The position numbers were made by a program, and so were the translations under genes. Below the pieces are notes generated by a model, which was not told the DNA's origin, did no database searches, and worked only from the letters and a program-made list of their open reading frames with translations. A stretch of DNA of 64,000 bases from Apricaphanius iberus. Taxonomy: Eukaryota; Chordata; Actinopteri; Cyprinodontiformes; Aphaniidae. Where the stretch lies: NCBI GenBank assembly GCA_028564705.1, contig JAPXFQ010002095.1, positions 310,001 to 374,000 on the forward strand. The letters run 5' to 3'. How positions within the stretch are numbered: position 1 is the stretch's first letter; every line of letters starts with the position of its first letter. This document shows, piece by piece, positions 58,231 through 64,000 of this stretch.

Positions 58231-59930
58231 AACATGCATCTCCCAAAGGTATATTAACTGAATACAACTCTACTACATCCTTATTATTCAACAAATAACA
58301 TGAAACTTTGAAAAATTATACTGTTTATTGCACTTACACACAAAGTTACCCTTCACAGTTTAAACAAAAGCAATTAAAAAGTCAGCAATAGTCACTAACC
58401 CCAGCAGCTAAATGAGAACAGTACAGAATTTAAGAGTCCAGAAAAAAACATGTCCATTATGGTCAAACTTACAAAAAACAGAGTACTGTGTATTAAGGTT
58501 TACACTACAGATAAAGCGGCATACCCAGGTTGTAATGTGCAACAGAGCATGATACTTAAAGATGTTTAAATAATTAAAAATATTTAGAAATATGTACAGA
58601 ATATGTATAAAATATGCATTAAAAAAAGTAAACATATTATTTCCCAAAGTTAGCATGTAATTGTATTATAATATTGCTCAGAGGAGCATATTTCTAGTCT
58701 TTTCCATACAACCCTGAAAAAGGAACCAGAGAGCTTTGGAGATGTTCCTCCTGCTGCTGAATGTTTGCAGTAAAACCATCGTCTTTCATTGCTCTGAACC
58801 AATCAGAACCCCAATGTGTCTACAGTAACTAGAATAACTAAATCACTCTGCATAAAGTTACAAAACTGTAGGAGGTTTACAGACAGTAGCACCGCCCCCT
58901 CTCACCCAAAACAGATTCATCACGAAGCCAAAGAAAAGCCGCATCAAAGCTTCACAAGGCTTTGATTTATCAGACTGGAATGAAAACATGATCCATGCTC
59001 ACAGTATGTGTACAGACGGTACACACTGTAAGCATGACAAGTTACTGCCTGTTTGAACAAAAGTAAGAAAGTTTTTATCACCTCAATGAAACTGATTATG
59101 ATTCAGACCCTCATTTAGATTGAACTCCCTTTCACCCAGAAGCTGGGTACTAATAGGAAACGACTACCAGAACACAACAGGTTGGAAGGTCCTCCCTTCC
59201 AACACCCTAATCGTCAGCCCTCTCCACAGATTCGGTTGTGATCCATAAGTCTTTCTGTTGGGGCTTTTTGCTTAGTTTTGGATTGGTTTGGGGTTGGTTA
59301 TTATTACTGTTAGTAATTAGGCTTCATTACAGGTTATGTTTTTGTGTTGAGAGTCTTAGTTCTTTATTGTGTTTGGTTCTCTTTCGTTTCAATTTCCAAT
59401 TTACTATCAGTCTTTAGCCTTTGTTTTGTAATCTTTAATTTGCATGAGACTAAGTTTCATTTCAGTGTGAAGGGTAATTTATGGAGGAAACCACTTTTGT
59501 GTTGTAAGATACAGTAATATTTCTCTGATGTACTCTTATTTTATTTACTCGTTATTTTACTCTAACATCTTCTCTGCAGTAGTTTGTATTTTTGTTACTA
59601 TGGTTCTTAAAGCTAGTAAGACAACAAAATTAGTAACTCTAGTGTAACCCGCCTTCTACCAACAGCCTCCGGAGAGGATAAGCAGCAAAATATAAGGGTT
59701 ACAGTTTAGTTAATTGTTTTTGTGATTCTATCTCACAATAAAAATTATAATAACAAAAATTGTAAAAAAAAAAAAAGAAAATAGAAAAATGTTTCAGAAG
59801 GGAAAACTGAATCAAACTCCGTTAGCAAACTGGATTTTTATCTTTTCTGATTACCTCCTTTGAGGTGGATGATTTTAAATTCCACTGATTCTATCGAGAA
59901 ACGGAATGAATTATATTAAAATTAACAGGA
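58231..59930. other. Intergenic, nothing recognised
   Basis: AT-rich, with an A-run at about 59765. No domain and no named repeat. Confidence 0.4.
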
Positions 59931-59944
59931 CTGAATCGGATCAG

Positions 59945-61000
59945 GCCTAAGCCCCCCCAGGCCCACCCATAGAAACACCCCTGGGACATATTATGCACAT
60001 TTACGCTATGCTGCCTCTATAGAGCTCTGGGAGTTGATGTCACTTCTCCCAGCATTCAGCAGGTCAAAACGAATCAGCGCCATGGTGTTAGGCAGCCTCC
60101 CACAGTTATATCATAGTTACATGCGGCTAACCCAAACTTAGAAACAGTAAATATGGTGGATCCCTGCTGCGCCCCAGATGAAGCTGAGGAAAGGTTTCTG
60201 CTTAAGTGGCGACCACTTCATATCAGGTACATAAACCAACGTTTCCTCACCTTTATATGGCATTTGTTTTACATGTTTTTGTTATCTTGCTGTGGATTTT
60301 TCTGTCTTGTTTCTCACGTAACAAGTAAACATCTCGTAAAACTTTGCGGAATCCTAATCTTTGTGATGTCTGCATCTTTACATGCCATGTTTACATGACA
60401 AGGAACAGAATATGCGGTTATTTATTTTTTGAAGCAATGACTGATTAATAGTCAGATATTGACAGACATAACCTAGCTGCCCGTACCTTATGGAAGCTAA
60501 AATGAGGACAGGTTTCCACTTACCCTCCCGTCACGTATTCCTTTGCAGGCAGATTCCAGATCTGGATCTCGTTAACAAACCCCGATTATGTCCATTTATA
60601 TCCCTCCAGAACGAGGACGACAGAAAATTGATCAGGAAATAGGATATCCGGTTATCTCAGGTCCGGGAAAAAGTCCACTCAGATGGCTTCTAAAGTTTTA
60701 AAAAGTATCCCCAAGCGTAAGGGTCGGAGATGTTAAATCTTTTTCTTTACTCGGTTTATACAATAATATCTTCTATTTTATAACGGGAATTTAACTCAGA
60801 CGGAGTAAAATCCCAGCCTGTGGCATTCATTTTGATTACGTTCCTGCTCTTCCCATGTGGCGCTGAAGCTCTGAGAGTCTTGTGACGTCCAAACGTGAAT
60901 AAAAACCAGCCATCCTCCTTTTTGCTCATGTTTTCTGTCAGAAATCTTGAGCTTCTACAAGCCGTTTGACACAATAGGTGCCCATCACTAATCAAACCCA
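59945..61000. mobile_element. Probable DNA transposon remnant with decayed THAP-like start
   Basis: The left part contains GGCCCACCCATAGAAACACCCCTGG (a transposon-end-like word), then GAGCTCTGGGAGTTGATGTC and a frame at 60153 beginning MVDPCCAP. That resembles the start of a THAP zinc finger (M-V-D-S-C-C-A) carried by fish transposons, but the next cysteine is missing and the frame is short. It is followed by AG then GTACAT (60226), a possible old donor. The segment at 60707-60728 occurs inverted at 47766. The whole is a decayed element; borders are unknown. Confidence 0.35.
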
Positions 61001-63399
61001 CTGATTCCAGTTCTCTGCAACACTTGTTTTATGGCAAACCTAAAGCCTAGTAACAAGGTGGATGATTAATTTGCATAAAAGTGACAGAGCCTCTAAGTAT
61101 CTCACTCTGAAAGGGGCTGATATTATCAAGATTTGAGCTGGTGAGATCGCTTTATGTGAGAGTCATTTTGTGCAAAGAACTTTATTAACACATTTCTTAC
61201 AGACAATAAACGATTACAAGTTATGAGGTATAATGTGTCCCCTTTAGAAGTCCAGGGAGTGGAGGAGGAAAGCTGAAGGCATGGGAAGCTCTCAGAGCTG
61301 GTTGTGGCCTTTTAAGGATAAACGACAATGTTCCACCAATTACAAAGAAACCACAAGAAGGAAGATCTGCTGGAAAAGAGAACAGATAAACTCTACAACA
61401 AGCGGTTTCCAAACGAGCAAACGAGCAGAGCGCCACCACAGTTGAAGCCTGCTGTTCCAAACACAACTGTTACTAATCTGGGCAACCATTAAAACACAGA
61501 CTATCAAAATATTTTTCTTCTGGGGGAATCTGGAGCATTTTTTTTCGAGCTAAAATAAATAACGTGAGACAAACACAGTTAAAAGGTATAGAGATATGCA
61601 GATGTGGATGATTTGTTTAGTAGGAGGCTGCCAGCTCAACATCAACACTGGATTTTCGGAAAAATTGACTTAATTTTGCATCTTAAAGCTTTGATTTCTT
61701 TTGGAATTTCATGTTGGAAAATAAACCAAAGCTGATGTTTACTCTGCACTGATTCTTTCTTTTCTCTTCTGCTTTATTTTGTATGTATCCATCCAACATT
61801 TCTAACCAGCTGTCGCATCTTCAGCTCCTCAAGATTACAGTACTGCCAAATATAAAGATACAAAGAAAATACAAAGAAGCCTTTTAATATAGGATACATT
61901 TAATGGGACGTACAGTGCCTCTTTTTTTGTAACAGTTAGTCATAACAGTTTTATGGTCTGTAAAAAACATTTTAATGAAGCTTTTTTGTACAAAATCACT
62001 CCCAAAATTTCACTCATTTTCAGAAAGAGCAGCTTTGAGGGTTTGTCACTTTTATGCAAATTAGTGGTTGCAGACCACGCCCACCCATCTTGTTGCTAGG
62101 CTGCGGGTTTACCACACATGGGCATGTGGATTTTTAGGGTGGGGGTTTGTCATCGTAGGGTCTTAGGGGGCGGGGTCTGTTGTGTTAGGGGCACGATTTG
62201 GCACAACGGAGCTTGTACCTGGTTAGGGAGGACTCGGGGTCCAGAGCGACACCAGGCTAGCGGTCTACTGTACGCCACACGCCCGCTAGTCGGACGGGGA
62301 TTCAGCGCTGTGCTTTTCCCTCTTCACTGCTAAGGTAAACATTGTTCCGCCGCTCCGAAGTCGAAGTCAGATCGAGCTCCTACCCCCTCTTATGAGCCGG
62401 GATGATAACGGAGAGCTCCCACGTATATTCCACTTCGTGGTTTGAAGCTTAAGGCTAGGTGTGGGGATAATTAAACAAGCTACATCTCTGGGTGGATCTG
62501 TCCATAGATAATAACGTGTTAGCCGAGGTAGTACATTTCATTGTCACGGCGTGTTTTAACACAATACTTAAAATGTGAAACATTTGGGTGAATATTTTTA
62601 CTTACAGCCTGGGAGCTGGTGTTCCACCGTTGTAACCGTACAGGATCCTGGTTTTAAAAACATCTTCGAAGCAAAGCCAGTAATGTAAGGTCTGTTCATA
62701 TGGAGTCCCGTGGGTAAAACCCGTAGTGTTGATGATATATTGTCTCCAAAAATACCAAACGTGTTCTGACATGTTGTAGAGTTGCTAACTGTTAGCTTCT
62801 AGTTCAGCTCTGCGACAAAAATGCAACGTTCCTGTGGCCGGTCCAAACCCTCGCAGGCCAGGCCAGTGAAAACTAGTTTTCTCAGTGACGTACAATTGAC
62901 TGGCTTTTATTTTTAGAATAATGCCTTTTCTGGTCTATTTTATTTTGTTTATATAACTCAGAATAACAGTTGAAACTAAAAGAAAAAAAAAAATCTTTCG
63001 GTGAAGAAGACCTTAAAGCTGAGGGAAAATTCACAAGTAAACTATCTGTTTTCCACAAACGTTCATTAAAAAGTGTTTGTGTTAAGCTGCTAAAGTTTGA
63101 TGCCTGCACTGTGCTATTCTCTGACCCTTTATGTTGACCTTTGACCCGTGCTGACAGCCCAGGTTGGCTTTGAGAGGCTTTCACATACTGTACTAACCCA
63201 GGAGGCGCCTCCTGTAGAAGCTGTTAAATACTAAAGGAGCTTAGTCGGTTTGTCAGTTTGCTTTCCCCAGTAGCAGCACCATGGTGGTTATCTGTGAGGA
63301 AGATTGTTCGGTTTCTGCTTCCACTCAGAGATGAAGAGGCCATCATAGCAAAAAGAAAAAGTCAGATTATAGTTTAGGAAATGCACTCTGAGTCCAAGA
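61001..63399. other. Intergenic with a G-rich stretch, no gene recognised
   Basis: 61900-62900 has a G/GT-rich part (62130-62200) with CG dinucleotides and may be another dispersed element (GTACAGTGCCTCTTTTTTTGT at 61910). The 100-residue minus frame at 62882-63184 has no domain. Confidence 0.35.
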
Positions 63400-63960
63400 C
63401 CTTACATCTTGGAGACATGTCTGGAGGAAAGATGAAATTAGAACAGAAGCTTTTTAACCTGATGGCCATCGCTACATTTGGAGGAAAAAGACGGAAACTT
63501 GCAAGCATGAGAACAGCATCACTGCTGAGAAGTATGGAGGTGGCAGCATGATAATGTGTGGGTGTTTTACTTCAGATAGCCACTAATGTTCTTCATTAAA
63601 TAGCATTATAAGGAAAGAAGATCAGATGGAAAGACTGAAGCAACATCTAATGAAATTAGTCAGGATGTTAAAGCTCGGGTCCAAATGGTGCCAAATGGGT
63701 TTTCCAAGTGGACGATAACAAACTCAATGTTTTAGAGCAGCCGTTACAAAACACCTGACTTCTTGGTGTCCACAGCTGAGGAGGCCTTCAAACCTGACCA
63801 GGTTCATCCGGTTCTCTTCAGGAGGCTTTCTGACCCAATTCATACAGTATAAAATGTTTTTTAATAAGTAAATATTGGAAACCTCATTAAATAACCTTAA
63901 AAATATGCTAGAAATGACCTCTCGTTTTTCTAGCGGTGCCCAGATTCACTATTAAATGTG
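63400..63960 (+). pseudogene. Tc1-like transposase remnant
   Basis: On the + strand GTCTGGAGGAAAGATGAAATTAG, GAAGTATGGAGGTGGCAGCATGATAATGTGTGGG and the following text are the coding strand of a Tc1-like transposase C-terminal half (the GGSVMVWG-type block, decayed). The frame is interrupted repeatedly and no terminal repeat was seen before the window ends. Confidence 0.6.
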
Positions 63961-64000
63961 CCAAACTGATTGAGTTTGAAAAGTGTTCAAACTCACATAT

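Overview
The window is a piece of a ray-finned fish (teleost) nuclear genome. Genes are interrupted by introns with GT/AG borders. Intergenic DNA is AT-rich and crowded with repeats typical of teleosts: Tc1-like and hAT-like DNA transposons, L2- and RTE-type LINEs, tRNA-derived SINEs and tetranucleotide microsatellites. I cannot name the species.

Only two host protein-coding genes are well supported, both on the + strand. (1) The last coding exon of a Kv6-type 'silent' voltage-gated potassium channel subunit lies at 3126-3995 (best guess kcng4). It carries S2-S6, the pore and the C-terminus; the T1-domain/S1 exon must lie left of the window. (2) A complete SLC16-family monocarboxylate transporter has five coding exons at 45148-45364, 47201-47344, 50213-50895, 51058-51298 and 55486-55649. 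They splice in frame to a predicted 482-residue protein with the family's key residues, most like MCT7/SLC16A6 from memory. The roughly 41 kb between the two genes contains no convincing host gene. One short exon-like block at 42269-42351 deserves a check.

Region by region: 1-3125 is kcng intron; 3126-4300 is the kcng terminal exon and 3' UTR; 4.5-16.3 kb holds DNA-transposon remnants, MITEs and a GC-rich repeat block (9.3-10.9 kb); 17.3-21.6 kb is a four-layer transposon nest (LINE fragment, Tc1-like element, then an RTE-type LINE and an L2 LINE inside it); 23-27 kb holds more MITEs, including a hAT-like element with an exact 8-bp target duplication inside another element and a retroelement integrase fragment inside that; 28-36 kb holds MITEs, LINE 3' ends, a 2.9-kb hAT-like element carrying a SINE and a TTAA-bounded element with a THAP-like reading frame, and a 609-bp hAT-like element with perfect target duplications; 36-45 kb is mostly unique or unrecognised DNA with scattered remnants; 45.1-56.0 kb is the transporter gene, whose introns contain Tc1, L2, SINE and palindromic AT-rich repeats; 56-64 kb is intergenic with a SINE, a decayed THAP-like fragment and a Tc1 remnant at the right edge.

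The two genes show no sign of working together beyond being membrane transport proteins on the same strand. The main interest is the well-resolved transposon stratigraphy, with target-site duplications that date insertions relative to one another. I found no evidence of a new biological system. Boundaries of old repeats are approximate, and family names rest on remembered consensus features because no search could be run.
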